Source of the DNA: UMGS1908 sp964432825
GTDB lineage: Bacteria; Bacillota; Clostridia; Christensenellales; UBA1242
Length of the DNA stretch: 64,000 bases
Assembly: GCA_964432825.1 (NCBI GenBank)
Contig: CAYSOX010000005.1
Coordinates: 1 to 64,000, forward strand
Direction of reading: 5' to 3'
Of the stretch, positions 44,160 through 52,321 are shown in pieces. Positions within the stretch are counted from its first letter, which is position 1. The number at the start of each line of letters is the position of its first letter. The notes below the pieces were generated by a model. It was not told the origin of the DNA and made no database searches. It saw only the letters and a list, made by a program, of their open reading frames with translations. A program made the translations under genes and the position numbers.

Positions 44160-44357
44160 ATGGTTTCAAAAAAGTTATTAGTAGGTAGCATTATAACAGT
44201 TGTTATCTGTCTTGCTGTAAGTATTGTTTGTGCATGCATCAGACACTTTGATGTCGTATCTGTAATTTTGCTTTCAGTCGTAGTTGTTTTAGCAATTATC
44301 ACAGCAATCACTGCATGGAGAGAAATTGTTAACCAAAAGCACGAAGAAGAAATATAA
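44160..44357 (+). CDS. Small two-TM membrane protein
   Basis: 65 residues, RBS AGGGGGAAAA. Two hydrophobic segments: VGSIITVVICLAVSIVCAC (about 8-27) and VVSVILLSVVVVLAIITAIT (about 31-51), then a charged tail (NQKHEEEI). A strong promoter, RBS and terminator around so short a frame argue for a real gene. Function unknown. Confidence 0.75.
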   Translation: MVSKKLLVGSIITVVICLAVSIVCACIRHFDVVSVILLSVVVVLAIITAITAWREIVNQKHEEEI

Positions 44358-44380
44358 TAGAAAAATATTATTTAATTAAT

Positions 44381-44419
44381 AAACAAAGTCTAGTAAAAAA
44401 ATTTACTAGGCTTTTGTTT
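44381..44419 (+). terminator. Intrinsic terminator
   Basis: AAACAAAGTCTAGTAAA (44381-44397) pairs with TTTACTAGGCTTTTGTTT (44402-44419), with one wobble. Confidence 0.9.
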
Positions 44420-44474
44420 AATTTAAAATTTATTGTCCATAATTTATTCAAATAATATTTAGGAGAGTGAAGTT

Positions 44475-45044
44475 ATGGAGAAAAAGACTATAGCAACCAC
44501 TATTGCAGGGATTTTAATTTTGGTGCTAATAATTAGTCTGGGTGCGACTCTTTCGGCATTTAAAGTTCAAAAGCAAAAGGTTGAAGTAAAATCTATTAGT
44601 GTAGTTTCGGGGGATGAAATTTCGGTTACGAATAAAAAGGGTAAAAAAATAGAAGAGTTAGAAATAAAGTCTTCCAAAGTTGGTGTTCGACCAGCAACGG
44701 GTGATGAGGATAAAAACACGGGAATCCCATCTACTATAAATGATACAATAGGGACCGAAGGGGCTTATGCCGAGTTCTTTGTTGAAAGCGACAAAAATTG
44801 GTGTGTTAAATTGTTATCTTGCTCACTTTCGGCGGGTGAAGGCGAAAATTTAGAAAATGTAAGAATTGCTGTTATGGATGAAAAAAGTTCGGGGGTTAAA
44901 GGCTCAGATATTGGCGCAATCCTTACAACAAATGAAAATATTAAGGATTCAAAGGTGGTTGTAGTTGTATGGCTTGATGCAGATACAACAAAATCTATCG
45001 CATCGGCGGATATAAAAATAGGGTTAGAAGTTGCATATATTTAA
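44475..45044 (+). CDS. Exported, membrane-anchored hypothetical protein
   Basis: 189 residues, RBS AGGAGAG. An N-terminal helix at about 7-28 (IATTIAGILILVLIISLGA) can serve as a signal or anchor. The rest is beta-rich and acidic (YAEFFVESDKNWCVKLLSCS, VVVVVWLDADTTKSIASADI), resembling a single secreted beta-sandwich. I recognise no named family. It lies just upstream of the flippase gene, so both may act on the envelope. Confidence 0.65.
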   Translation: MEKKTIATTIAGILILVLIISLGATLSAFKVQKQKVEVKSISVVSGDEISVTNKKGKKIEELEIKSSKVGVRPATGDEDKNTGIPSTINDTIGTEGAYAEFFVESDKNWCVKLLSCSLSAGEGENLENVRIAVMDEKSSGVKGSDIGAILTTNENIKDSKVVVVVWLDADTTKSIASADIKIGLEVAYI

Positions 45045-45068
45045 TTGTTTTTTTCGCATACTAAGGGT

Positions 45069-46577
45069 ATGCAAAAGAAGTCGTGTGCAACTAATTACAA
45101 AGAAGTTTTGGCACTCACATCAATGAGTGCCTTTTCTAAAATTGTAAGTGTTCTATTTAAGATTATAATCATTTATATAATAGGAACGGTGGGAATTGGT
45201 TATTATCAATTAGCCTTTCCGCTGTTTGTTTTTTCATACACACTTTCATCGGTTGGAAATTCCACCGCACTTACAATGTTTGTAGCCGAAGATTCAAAAA
45301 CTCGACACAACAAACCTATTAAATATGCAAGCATTTTGTCGTTAATTTTTTCGGCGGTAATTTCTTTGATAATAGTATTTTTAAGTAAATCTATTTCCAT
45401 TTTGCAAGGTAATGCATCGCTTTATATTATTTATTTAGGCGTGGCTTCCACCATTATTTCGGTATCCTTGCTATCAACTTTGCGTGGTGCGGTAAGAGGC
45501 TATAAACTGGTTAAACAATATGCAATATCAGACGCACTAGAGCAAATAACAAAACTTGTATTTTCAGTTTTTTTATCGTGGGTATTGTTACCTTTAGGGC
45601 TTATATATTCGGTATTAGGTGTTTTTTTAGGAATAACAATTAGTGCAGTTTTTTCATTGCTTTACACCTTGGTGGCATTAAGACATTTTGAAAAAGGTTT
45701 GGATAAGTCAATTACGGTGTTCAATAAACGCCAATTTTGGGTTTTTGCAGTGCTTTCGTGTATTACATCATTAATATTACCATTTACTCAATTTATAGAT
45801 TCGACATTAATTGTAAGGCTTCTTGAAAGTGTGGGATATACTCATTTAACGGCAACCAAACTGTTTGGTTTGAGTAGAGGAACTATTTCGTCATTATTAA
45901 ATTTGCCAAACTCCTTAATTCTTGCAATTGAGGTTTTGCTTTTGCCAGACTTAATAAAATTAAAGGATGAAAAGTTTTTGATTCGTGCGAGGGAAATTAT
46001 CAATATTGTAGTTATACTTGGAACTATGTTTTCGCTTGCATATTTCTTGTTTTCAAAAGAAATATTAACGGTGGTATATGGTGCAAAACTGGATGAATTA
46101 GAATTAGAGCAAGCAATTAAGTTATTAAAAATTGGGTCATTTAGTGTGTTTTTTGCGGGGTTATCCCAAATTCAATCAACAATTCTTCAAGGTAAAAAAA
46201 TGCTATATTTACCAATCATTTCTTTAATTATTGCTTCAATTTCAAAAATTGTGTTTGAAATTATCTTTATTCCAAAACTGGGGATAGTTGGGGTGGAACT
46301 TGCAAACGGGCTGTTTTATATCGTTTTAAGTTTATTTAACAGCATATTTATGTTAATAAAGGGCATCAAGTGTGGTAGTGAAACAAATCTTTATGGGTTT
46401 TTTGCGGGCGGACTAATTGTGGTTGCGTTAAGGATAGTCTATTTATTATACGCGTTAAAATTAAATTACATCCTATCTATAATTCTTTCACTTTTAACAA
46501 CTTTAGTGGTTGTTGGCGGGCTTTACTTAGTTGCTTTCAAATTATTAAGTTCAAAAAATAAAAAAATTAACTTTTAA
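45069..46577 (+). CDS. SpoVB/MATE-like oligosaccharide flippase
   Basis: 502 residues from ATG 45069; a TTG at 45045, directly after the previous stop, is the alternative and neither has a good RBS. About 14 membrane helices. IGTVGIGYYQLAFPLFVFSY, STLRGAVRGYKLVKQY and AISDALEQITKLVFSV fit the SpoVB/polysaccharide-transport branch of the MOP superfamily. These proteins flip lipid-linked sugars; SpoVB does so for spore cortex synthesis. The specific role (cortex or surface glycan) cannot be decided. Confidence 0.85.
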   Translation: MQKKSCATNYKEVLALTSMSAFSKIVSVLFKIIIIYIIGTVGIGYYQLAFPLFVFSYTLSSVGNSTALTMFVAEDSKTRHNKPIKYASILSLIFSAVISLIIVFLSKSISILQGNASLYIIYLGVASTIISVSLLSTLRGAVRGYKLVKQYAISDALEQITKLVFSVFLSWVLLPLGLIYSVLGVFLGITISAVFSLLYTLVALRHFEKGLDKSITVFNKRQFWVFAVLSCITSLILPFTQFIDSTLIVRLLESVGYTHLTATKLFGLSRGTISSLLNLPNSLILAIEVLLLPDLIKLKDEKFLIRAREIINIVVILGTMFSLAYFLFSKEILTVVYGAKLDELELEQAIKLLKIGSFSVFFAGLSQIQSTILQGKKMLYLPIISLIIASISKIVFEIIFIPKLGIVGVELANGLFYIVLSLFNSIFMLIKGIKCGSETNLYGFFAGGLIVVALRIVYLLYALKLNYILSIILSLLTTLVVVGGLYLVAFKLLSSKNKKINF

Positions 46578-46638
46578 ACATTGTATAAAAATATTTTATA
46601 GGGCAATCATTTTATAAAATCTAAAAAAGGAGTAAAAT

Positions 46639-46914
46639 ATGAATAGAAATGAATTGATTAAAGGCGTAAGTGCAGAATCTGGATTAACACAAAAAGAGGC
46701 AAAAGAAGCACTTTTTGCAATTTCAAAACTAATCAAAAACGAATTGAAAAATGGCAAAGAAGTAAAACTTACCGGATTTGGGAAGTTTGGCGTGCGTCAT
46801 AGAGCCAGTCGTGTGACTACAAATCCACAAACCAAAGAGCGAATGGAAATACCTGCAATGAAAATTACAACCTTTAAAGCCGGTCGTGAACTAAAAGAAG
46901 CAATTAGCGATTAA
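46639..46914 (+). CDS. hup: DNA-binding protein HU
   Basis: 91 residues behind AAAAGGAG. MNRNELIKGVSAESGLTQKE opens the dimerisation helices; KNGKEVKLTGFGKFGVRHRA and ASRVTTNPQTKERMEIPAMK form the beta-arm with the conserved N-P. HU bends DNA and organises the nucleoid. A single-gene unit. Confidence 0.95.
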   Translation: MNRNELIKGVSAESGLTQKEAKEALFAISKLIKNELKNGKEVKLTGFGKFGVRHRASRVTTNPQTKERMEIPAMKITTFKAGRELKEAISD

Positions 46915-46996
46915 TAAGGCAATTTTATTTGACAGAAGCAATATATAATTAGATGTTTTTTAACTGGAACGAGGTTTTTAGATTGTGACTTATTTT

Positions 46997-47041
46997 GGAG
47001 GTGATATGCAATTAGTAATAGACGACCTCCTGCTGGAGTAA
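46997..47041 (+). CDS. Candidate 11-residue leader peptide with self-sequestering RBS
   Basis: TTTGGAGGTGAT directly precedes ATG 47006; the frame reads MQLVIDDLLLE then TAA (47039-47041). The SD GGAGGT (46997-47002) can pair with ACCTCC (47024-47029) inside the ORF, and CTCC (47026-47029) can instead pair with GGAG (47035-47038). This could be a regulatory leader peptide or small RNA. No gene follows for ~300 nt, and dusB has its own promoter. The rest of 46915-47308 shows a repeated CTTTCTTTGAC (about 47063 and 47231) and nothing else. Confidence 0.35.
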   Translation, partial: GGDMQLVIDDLLLE

Positions 47042-47308
47042 TAAGTTGTTGAAGTACTGACTTTCTTTGACTAATACAATACACTGTTTTAGGTTGCTTT
47101 TAGATTAAAACTATAGGTTAACAGCAAAATTATTAGCGAAGTTTTTAAATATTGAATAAGCATGCAAAAATGTAATTTTAAATACAAGTTGTTATACCAA
47201 AATCAAAAAAACAAAACCAGATATTTAACTTTCTTTGACCATTAAAAGTATTTCATATAATGGGTGATAATTTCGAATTTAGCAAGAAATAGTTAGGGTA
47301 ATTATTTG

Positions 47309-47337
47309 TTGTTTTTTAGGGTAAAATGTAGTACAAT
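47309..47337 (+). promoter_or_regulatory. Promoter of dusB, leaderless spacing
   Basis: TTGTTT 47309-47314, 17-nt spacer, TACAAT 47332-47337; 6 nt (AGTCGT) to the ATG at 47344 and no RBS. Confidence 0.65.
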
Positions 47338-47343
47338 AGTCGT

Positions 47344-48291
47344 ATGAAAAAATTTAATGTAACAGAATATTTAAAATCTAATAAACTTTTACTTGCACCA
47401 ATGGCGGGTTATACCGACATTGGTTTTCGTCATCTTTGTAGGAGTTATGGTGCAGGAATAGTGTTCACCGAAATGATAAGTTGTAAGGCTATATTGCATA
47501 ATAGCGAGAAAACGCGGGTGTTGATGACAACCGAGGCGGATGAGCGTCCAATAGCATTACAACTTTTTGGAAACGACCCTAAAGATTTTGAAGAGGTTTT
47601 AAAAAAGCCTTTTATCAATGATTATGATATTATTGATATAAATATGGGATGCCCTGCACCAAAAATTGTAAAAAATGGTGAAGGTTCAGCACTTTTGGAA
47701 AATATTCCGCTTGCCGAAAAAATCATAAAAAGTTGTGTAAAAAATACAACCTTACCTGTTTCGGTAAAGTTTAGAAGCGGTGTTGATGACAATGCTTTGG
47801 TATTTGAAGAGTTTGCAAAAATGTGTGAACGGGCTGGGGCTAGTTTTATTACCTTTCATCCGCGAACAAGGGTTCAAGGCTATGCAGGGCATTCGGATTG
47901 GGAACAAATTAAAAAGGTAAGTCAAATAGTGAATATTCCGGTAATAGCCAGTGGAGATTGTTTGACTTTCCTTGACTTTAAATATCTGATTGATGAGTGT
48001 GGTGCTTCGGGTGTTATGATAGGGCGTGGTGCAATAGGGCGTCCCGAAATATTTTCAGAGGTTGCAAACAATAAAAAATTAAATTTAACACTTAGCGAAA
48101 AAATTAAGCAAATACAAATTCATTCTGATTATCTACTAAAATATAATCCGCTAAATGTTGTATCGTGTGAAATGAAAAAGCATATTTTAGCCTATGTTAA
48201 AAATTTGGATGGTTCTACCAAAATGCGGATAGAATTATCAAGGTGCGAAAGTTTGTCGGATGCGATAAAATACTTAGAAGAGCAAGTTTAA
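47344..48291 (+). CDS. dusB: tRNA-dihydrouridine synthase
   Basis: 315 residues. FMN TIM-barrel of the Dus family: LLLAPMAGYTDIGFRHLCRS near 16-35, DINMGCPAPKIVKNGEGSAL with the catalytic Cys near 102, FHPRTRVQGYAGHSDWEQI, and VIASGDCLTF/GVMIGRGAIGRP for FMN phosphate. It reduces uridines in tRNA D-loops. It stands alone; the mRNA is predicted to be leaderless. Which Dus subtype applies is inferred from the DusB-like sequence of Firmicutes. Confidence 0.93.
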   Translation: MKKFNVTEYLKSNKLLLAPMAGYTDIGFRHLCRSYGAGIVFTEMISCKAILHNSEKTRVLMTTEADERPIALQLFGNDPKDFEEVLKKPFINDYDIIDINMGCPAPKIVKNGEGSALLENIPLAEKIIKSCVKNTTLPVSVKFRSGVDDNALVFEEFAKMCERAGASFITFHPRTRVQGYAGHSDWEQIKKVSQIVNIPVIASGDCLTFLDFKYLIDECGASGVMIGRGAIGRPEIFSEVANNKKLNLTLSEKIKQIQIHSDYLLKYNPLNVVSCEMKKHILAYVKNLDGSTKMRIELSRCESLSDAIKYLEEQV

Positions 48292-48304
48292 GCCAATTAT
48301 TTAT

Positions 48305-48334
48305 TTGACAATTGAAAGTAATTTTTGTTACAAT
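48305..48334 (+). promoter_or_regulatory. Promoter of pgk-tpiA
   Basis: TTGACA 48305-48310, 18-nt spacer, TACAAT 48329-48334; leader with AAAGGGGGAG before pgk. Confidence 0.8.
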
Positions 48335-48365
48335 ATAAGCGTAAATTTACAAAGGGGGAGTTTTT

Positions 48366-49553
48366 ATGAATAAAAAAACTTTTAAAGATATAGATGTTTC
48401 TGGAAAAAGAGTTTTAGTTAGAGTAGACTTCAATGTTCCAGTAGATGATAAAAATAATATAATTGATGATACAAGAATTGTTGCGGCTATTCCAACAATC
48501 AAATATCTAGTCAATAATAATGCCAAGGTTATTCTTTGTTCACACCTTGGAAGACCGGGTGGAGTTTTTAATGAAACATATTCATTAAAATTAGTATTGC
48601 CACGACTAAAAGAATTGTTGGGTCAAGATGTAAAAATGGCTTCAGATGTTATTGGGGAATCAGCAAGAGAACTTTCTGCAAACCTTAAAGAGGGAGAAGT
48701 TATGATGCTAGAAAATGTTCGTTTCCACAAAGAAGAAGAGGCGAATGATGAAGAATTTTCTAAAAACTTGTCTTCACTTGCCGACATTTTTGTTCTAGAT
48801 GCATTTGGAACTGCGCATAGAGCACATGCGTCAACTGCAGGTGTTGCAAGATATATTCCTGCAGTGGCAGGTTTTTTGGTCGCAAAAGAAGTAACTGAAA
48901 TTGAAAAGGTTACCAGTGACCCAGAGCGTCCATCGGTTGTAATCTTCGGTGGAAAGAAGGTTTCAGATAAAATCGGCGTAATTTCTGCACTTATGGATAA
49001 GGCTAATACTATCTTAATTGGCGGGGCTATGGCTTTCACCTTTATTGTTGCAAAGGGCGGTGAGATTGGCTTAAGTAGATATGAAAAAGACAAGGTGGAA
49101 CTTGCAAAGCAAATTATGGAACTAGCAGATAAGAAAAATGTAAAACTATTATTGCCGGTTGATTCGGTTGTTACTAAAGAATTTGCACCAAATGCAAAAG
49201 CAAAGAATGTAGATTCATATAAAATACCTGCCGATTGCCAAAGTATGGATATTGGTCCAAAAACAAGAAAGTTATTTGCAAAAGAAATTAAAAATGCAAA
49301 GACAGTCGTTTGGAATGGTCCAATGGGAGTTTATGAATTCAAAAAGTTCCAAAAGGGAACCATTGCTGTTGCAAAGGCTATTGCAAAAAGCGGTGCGGTT
49401 AGTGTAGTCGGTGGCGGAGATAGTGCTGCAGCAGTTAGAGAAAGTGGCTATGCAGATAAAATAACTCATATTTCAACGGGCGGTGGTGCTACATTGGAAT
49501 TCTTGGAAGGAAAAACCTTGCCAGGTATTGCAATGCTTAATGATAGAGATTAG
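48366..49553 (+). CDS. pgk: Phosphoglycerate kinase
   Basis: 395 residues. RVLVRVDFNVPVDDKNNI, VILCSHLGRPGGVFNETYS and DAFGTAHRAHASTAGVARY carry the substrate-binding Asp, Arg and His; GPMGVYEFKKFQKGT and GGGDSAAAVRESG form the nucleotide site. It makes ATP from 1,3-bisphosphoglycerate. Followed by tpiA after 15 nt. Confidence 0.97.
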   Translation: MNKKTFKDIDVSGKRVLVRVDFNVPVDDKNNIIDDTRIVAAIPTIKYLVNNNAKVILCSHLGRPGGVFNETYSLKLVLPRLKELLGQDVKMASDVIGESARELSANLKEGEVMMLENVRFHKEEEANDEEFSKNLSSLADIFVLDAFGTAHRAHASTAGVARYIPAVAGFLVAKEVTEIEKVTSDPERPSVVIFGGKKVSDKIGVISALMDKANTILIGGAMAFTFIVAKGGEIGLSRYEKDKVELAKQIMELADKKNVKLLLPVDSVVTKEFAPNAKAKNVDSYKIPADCQSMDIGPKTRKLFAKEIKNAKTVVWNGPMGVYEFKKFQKGTIAVAKAIAKSGAVSVVGGGDSAAAVRESGYADKITHISTGGGATLEFLEGKTLPGIAMLNDRD

Positions 49554-49568
49554 TTTTAAGGAGAAAAT

Positions 49569-50330
49569 ATGAAAAGATATTTAATTGCGGGCAATTGGAA
49601 GATGAATAAAACCATTGCCGAAACAGAGGCTTTTATTAACGAATTAAAAGAAAAAATGCCTAAAACACGAAATGATGTTTTGATTTGCCCTCCATTTTTG
49701 GCAATCCCCAAAGCAAGTGAATTAACCAGCGGTACCAACATCCAAATTGGTGCACAAAATATGCATTATGATGAAAAAGGTGCTTACACGGGTGAAATTA
49801 GCGCAAAAATGCTAAAGGAAGTAGGAGTTAACTATTGTATTATAGGTCATAGCAGTAGGCGTTCGTTGGATGGCGAGACGGATGAAAAGATAAATAAGAA
49901 AATTAAAAGGGCTATTGCAAGTGGAATTACACCAATTTTATGTATTGGAGAAACTTCTACACAACGCGAGCAAAACCGAACTTATAGGGTTTTAAAGAAA
50001 CAACTTTCACTAGACTTAGATGGTGTAGAAGAGCCTGAGGCAGTTGTAATTGCATATGAACCTCTTTGGGCAATATCCGATGGGGAACATCCAGCGCCAA
50101 CTCCAACAATTGAAGAAATTGCAAATGTAAATAGTGGAATAAAGCGAGTTTTAAGACAAATGTTTGGTAAAGACCCTGTTAAGAAAATTCGTATCCTATA
50201 TGGCGGAAGTGTGAGCGGGGATAATGCAAAGGAAATTATGGAAGAGAGAAGTATTAGTGGCGTTCTAGTTGGCGGTGCTAGTATGAATGTTGATAAATGG
50301 GTTTCAATCATTGAAGCGTCAAACAAATAA
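49569..50330 (+). CDS. tpiA: Triosephosphate isomerase with an altered active-site segment
   Basis: 253 residues, RBS AAGGAG. Active-site Lys is in IAGNWKMNKTIAE, His 94 in IGHSSRRSLDGETDEK, and the base Glu 164 in AYEPLWAI. Two points differ from the family: the near-invariant Glu of GHSERR is Ser (residue 96), and loop 6 reads AISDGEHPAPTPT, longer than the usual AIGTGKxAT. RILYGGSVSGDNAKEIM closes the phosphate site. It interconverts DHAP and G3P. The second gene of the pgk operon. Confidence 0.95.
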   Translation: MKRYLIAGNWKMNKTIAETEAFINELKEKMPKTRNDVLICPPFLAIPKASELTSGTNIQIGAQNMHYDEKGAYTGEISAKMLKEVGVNYCIIGHSSRRSLDGETDEKINKKIKRAIASGITPILCIGETSTQREQNRTYRVLKKQLSLDLDGVEEPEAVVIAYEPLWAISDGEHPAPTPTIEEIANVNSGIKRVLRQMFGKDPVKKIRILYGGSVSGDNAKEIMEERSISGVLVGGASMNVDKWVSIIEASNK

Positions 50331-50345
50331 ATTTTGGCAAAGGTA

Positions 50346-50374
50346 TTGAAATTTATCACAATATGTGTTATAAT
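50346..50374 (+). promoter_or_regulatory. Promoter of a small membrane protein
   Basis: TTGAAA 50346-50351, 17-nt spacer, TATAAT 50369-50374. Spacer and flanks closely match the promoter at 44102-44130. Confidence 0.85.
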
Positions 50375-50400
50375 TGGTTGTAGATAAGGGGTAAATTAAT

Positions 50401-50634
50401 ATGCAAACAATCTGTTCTATAATCCAATTTATATTAGCACAGAATGAAAAGCAAAAATCCGAAACATATGTGGGGATTTGTGTTTTGGCTTTACTAAGTT
50501 GTATTTTTATTGTTGATATGTTTGCAAAGCAGACATGGGCTAAAGAAAAAGCATTGAAGAAAATTTATATGTTCTTTTCTTTCGTGTCAATCTTTGTGTT
50601 TATAATTTTATGGTTTTACTTAAGAAAAAATTAG
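50401..50634 (+). CDS. Small two-TM membrane protein
   Basis: 77 residues, RBS AAGGGG. Hydrophobic segments near 24-41 (VGICVLALLSCIFIVDMF) and 55-73 (KIYMFFSFVSIFVFIILWF), separated by a charged loop (KQTWAKEKALKK). Strong promoter and RBS support a real gene. Unknown function; located between tpiA and secG. Confidence 0.7.
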   Translation: MQTICSIIQFILAQNEKQKSETYVGICVLALLSCIFIVDMFAKQTWAKEKALKKIYMFFSFVSIFVFIILWFYLRKN

Positions 50635-50642
50635 TAAAGTTA

Positions 50643-50672
50643 TTGAAAATGGTTTGCTGTGTATGTTATAAT
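50643..50672 (+). promoter_or_regulatory. Promoter of secG
   Basis: TTGAAA 50643-50648, 18-nt spacer, TATAAT 50667-50672; leader with GGAGG before the ATG at 50700. Confidence 0.85.
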
Positions 50673-50699
50673 ACTAGCATAAATTAATGGAGGAATATA

Positions 50700-51029
50700 A
50701 TGGTACAAAAAATGATGAATTTACTAGCAGATGGAAAAATCAGACCAGATTGGGTTGTAAAATCTTTCCCAATAATTAAAACGGTTGTTGTCGGGGTTTT
50801 GCTTGTATGTGCAATTTTTATGATTATTGCTGTTTTGGTTCAACAAGGCAATACAAATGGTATTCAAGGTATCACAGGTGATTCTAGCGACACTTTCTAC
50901 AATCGCAATAAAGGTCAATCAATGCAAGGAAAAATTAAGAAACTTACAGTTATTGATGCAATTTTAATGATGACACTTTGCATTGTTTATTTGATACTAA
51001 ACACCATATACAGTGGCGGTTTAGTTTAA
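50700..51029 (+). CDS. secG: Preprotein translocase subunit SecG
   Basis: 109 residues, two membrane helices (about 26-48, IIKTVVVGVLLVCAIFMIIA; and 85-104, VIDAILMMTLCIVYLILNTI) separated by AVLVQQGNTNGIQGITGDSS and a short loop with FYNRNKGQSMQGKIKKLT, the SecG signature. It has an N-terminal extension of ~24 residues. SecG aids SecYEG translocation. Position after pgk-tpiA is common in Firmicutes. Confidence 0.92.
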   Translation: MVQKMMNLLADGKIRPDWVVKSFPIIKTVVVGVLLVCAIFMIIAVLVQQGNTNGIQGITGDSSDTFYNRNKGQSMQGKIKKLTVIDAILMMTLCIVYLILNTIYSGGLV

Positions 51030-51183
51030 TCTAAAAGATATATAAATTCAACGAATTTAACTTTTAAGTTGTTGCAAAAAATTATAATGTGTTATAAAAA
51101 TTTCAACTTTAAAACAATATTGAATTTGATAGTTTACAGATTAAAATATAAAATTTACAAACAATTTAAAAACGAACTTAATT

Positions 51184-51230
51184 TGAAGTGAGCCATAAAA
51201 GATATAATTTTAGGGTTCACTTCATTTTTT
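51184..51230 (+). terminator. Terminator after secG
   Basis: TGAAGTGA (51184-51191) pairs with TCACTTCA (51217-51224) around a large loop with further GCC/GGG pairing, followed by TTTTTT. Confidence 0.75.
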
Positions 51231-51298
51231 GTTGTGGATTTACGTTGGCTTTATTAAAACACTTGCTTGTACTAAAAAATAAAAGTTTTATCATTATA

Positions 51299-51500
51299 AA
51301 ACGCAAGGGGTTGTGGAGGTTATTCAAGTTTGCAATTATATTGAAAGATGAAAATTAAAATATTATATTTGGATGTGTAATTATTTGCTTTTTCAAATGA
51401 AACGCAAGGGAGTTTGTAGGTCATTCAAGTTTAAAATTATTTTGAAAGATGAAAAAATTAAAGATTATTATATTTGCAATGTATAAATTTTTATCTTTTT
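51299..51500. repeat. Two direct copies of a ~101-bp sequence
   Basis: Copies at 51299-51399 and 51400-51500 both begin AAACGCAAGGG, then share TATTCAAGTTT or CATTCAAGTTT and TTGAAAGATGAAAA. They lie directly upstream of the DUF378 gene and may form its leader. No known riboswitch class matches. Confidence 0.6.
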
Positions 51501-51529
51501 CCTAAACTATATCTATAAGGAGAGATTTT

Positions 51530-51736
51530 ATGGCAATTGTAACACTTATAGCATTAATTATAACCATAATTGGGGCAACAAATTGGTTCTTGGTCGGTGT
51601 ATTCACCTTCAATCTTGTAACTTGGATATTTGGAGTGGGTATCTTTGCAAGAATTATTTATGCTTTAGTTGGTATTGCGGGATTTTGGTTGATTTATATG
51701 CTAATTAAAAACCGTGGAAAAATATTTGTAGAATAA
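51530..51736 (+). CDS. DUF378 small membrane protein
   Basis: 68 residues, RBS AAGGAGAG. Two helices, about 3-27 (IVTLIALIITIIGATNWFLV) and 40-60 (IFARIIYALVGIAGFWLIYM). The GATNWFLVGVF turn and IIYALVGIAG match DUF378 (YuzA-like) membrane proteins of unknown function. Single-gene unit with a strong terminator. Confidence 0.85.
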   Translation: MAIVTLIALIITIIGATNWFLVGVFTFNLVTWIFGVGIFARIIYALVGIAGFWLIYMLIKNRGKIFVE

Positions 51737-51757
51737 TAGAGCAGATATTTATCCAAC

Positions 51758-51791
51758 AAAAAGGCTTTGATAAATTTGTCAAAGCCTTTTT
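51758..51791 (+). terminator. Strong terminator after the DUF378 gene
   Basis: AAAAAGGCTTTGA (51758-51770) pairs perfectly with TCAAAGCCTTTTT (51779-51791). Confidence 0.93.
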
Positions 51792-51866
51792 ATCTTTCGA
51801 ATAAAATTTTCATAATGTATTAGTAATATATTAAAATTAGTTTAAACTTTTCCCATATTACCATAA

Positions 51867-52007
51867 AAACATATCTGCAAATTTCATTTTCACAGGGTTG
51901 TATTAAAACTTTTTTTGAAAGCCAAAATATGGGAAGGAAAATCATTCTACGAAGCAAAAAAAAGAGATGACTTGGATAGATTAGGTGTATTTCTGTATGT
52001 CTGGTAA
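51867..52007 (+). pseudogene. Possible gene remnant
   Basis: A 46-codon open stretch without a start codon whose last part reads like real coding sequence (KAKIWEGKSFYEAKKRDDLD, then RLGVFLYVW and stop). The opposite-strand frame here is a run of Leu and Phe and looks spurious. It could be the decayed 3' end of a lost gene. The family is not recognised. Confidence 0.25.
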
Positions 52008-52093
52008 GAAGTATTTTAACACGCAAAAAAAATAAAAGGTGTAAAAGTAATAATAAATCATTTTTAGTTTTATAAAAGGTATATATTAAAAAC

Positions 52094-52120
52094 AAAAAAA
52101 GACAACAGTAATTTGTCGTC
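52094..52120 (-). terminator. Terminator of tRNA-Arg
   Basis: On the minus strand GACGACA pairs with TGTTGTC around a 6-nt loop, followed by a run of T. It lies 12 nt past the tRNA end. Confidence 0.8.
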
Positions 52121-52131
52121 TTTTTATAAAT

Positions 52132-52208
<77 letters not shown>

Positions 52209-52321
52209 ATATAAAAATTTTTGCAAAATTTTAAGTGAAGAATGAAGAGTAAAGGGTTTAGTGGTAGATTTTATGTTTTGGTGCACTTTGGGTGTAAGTT
52301 GAGTGTTTGTTTTACATAATG

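Noticed and set aside
45045..45068. TTG start of the flippase at 45045
   Set aside because: Immediately follows the upstream stop with no RBS; ATG 45069 gives the usual N-terminus, though its RBS is also weak.
51299..51500. Cyclic di-GMP-I riboswitch pair
   Set aside because: ACGCAAGGG resembles part of the motif, but the required ACGCAAAGCC core and flanking helices are missing.
51820..52095. 91-codon minus-strand frame
   Set aside because: A Leu/Phe-rich shadow with no RBS; the opposite strand has better coding character at 51867-52007.
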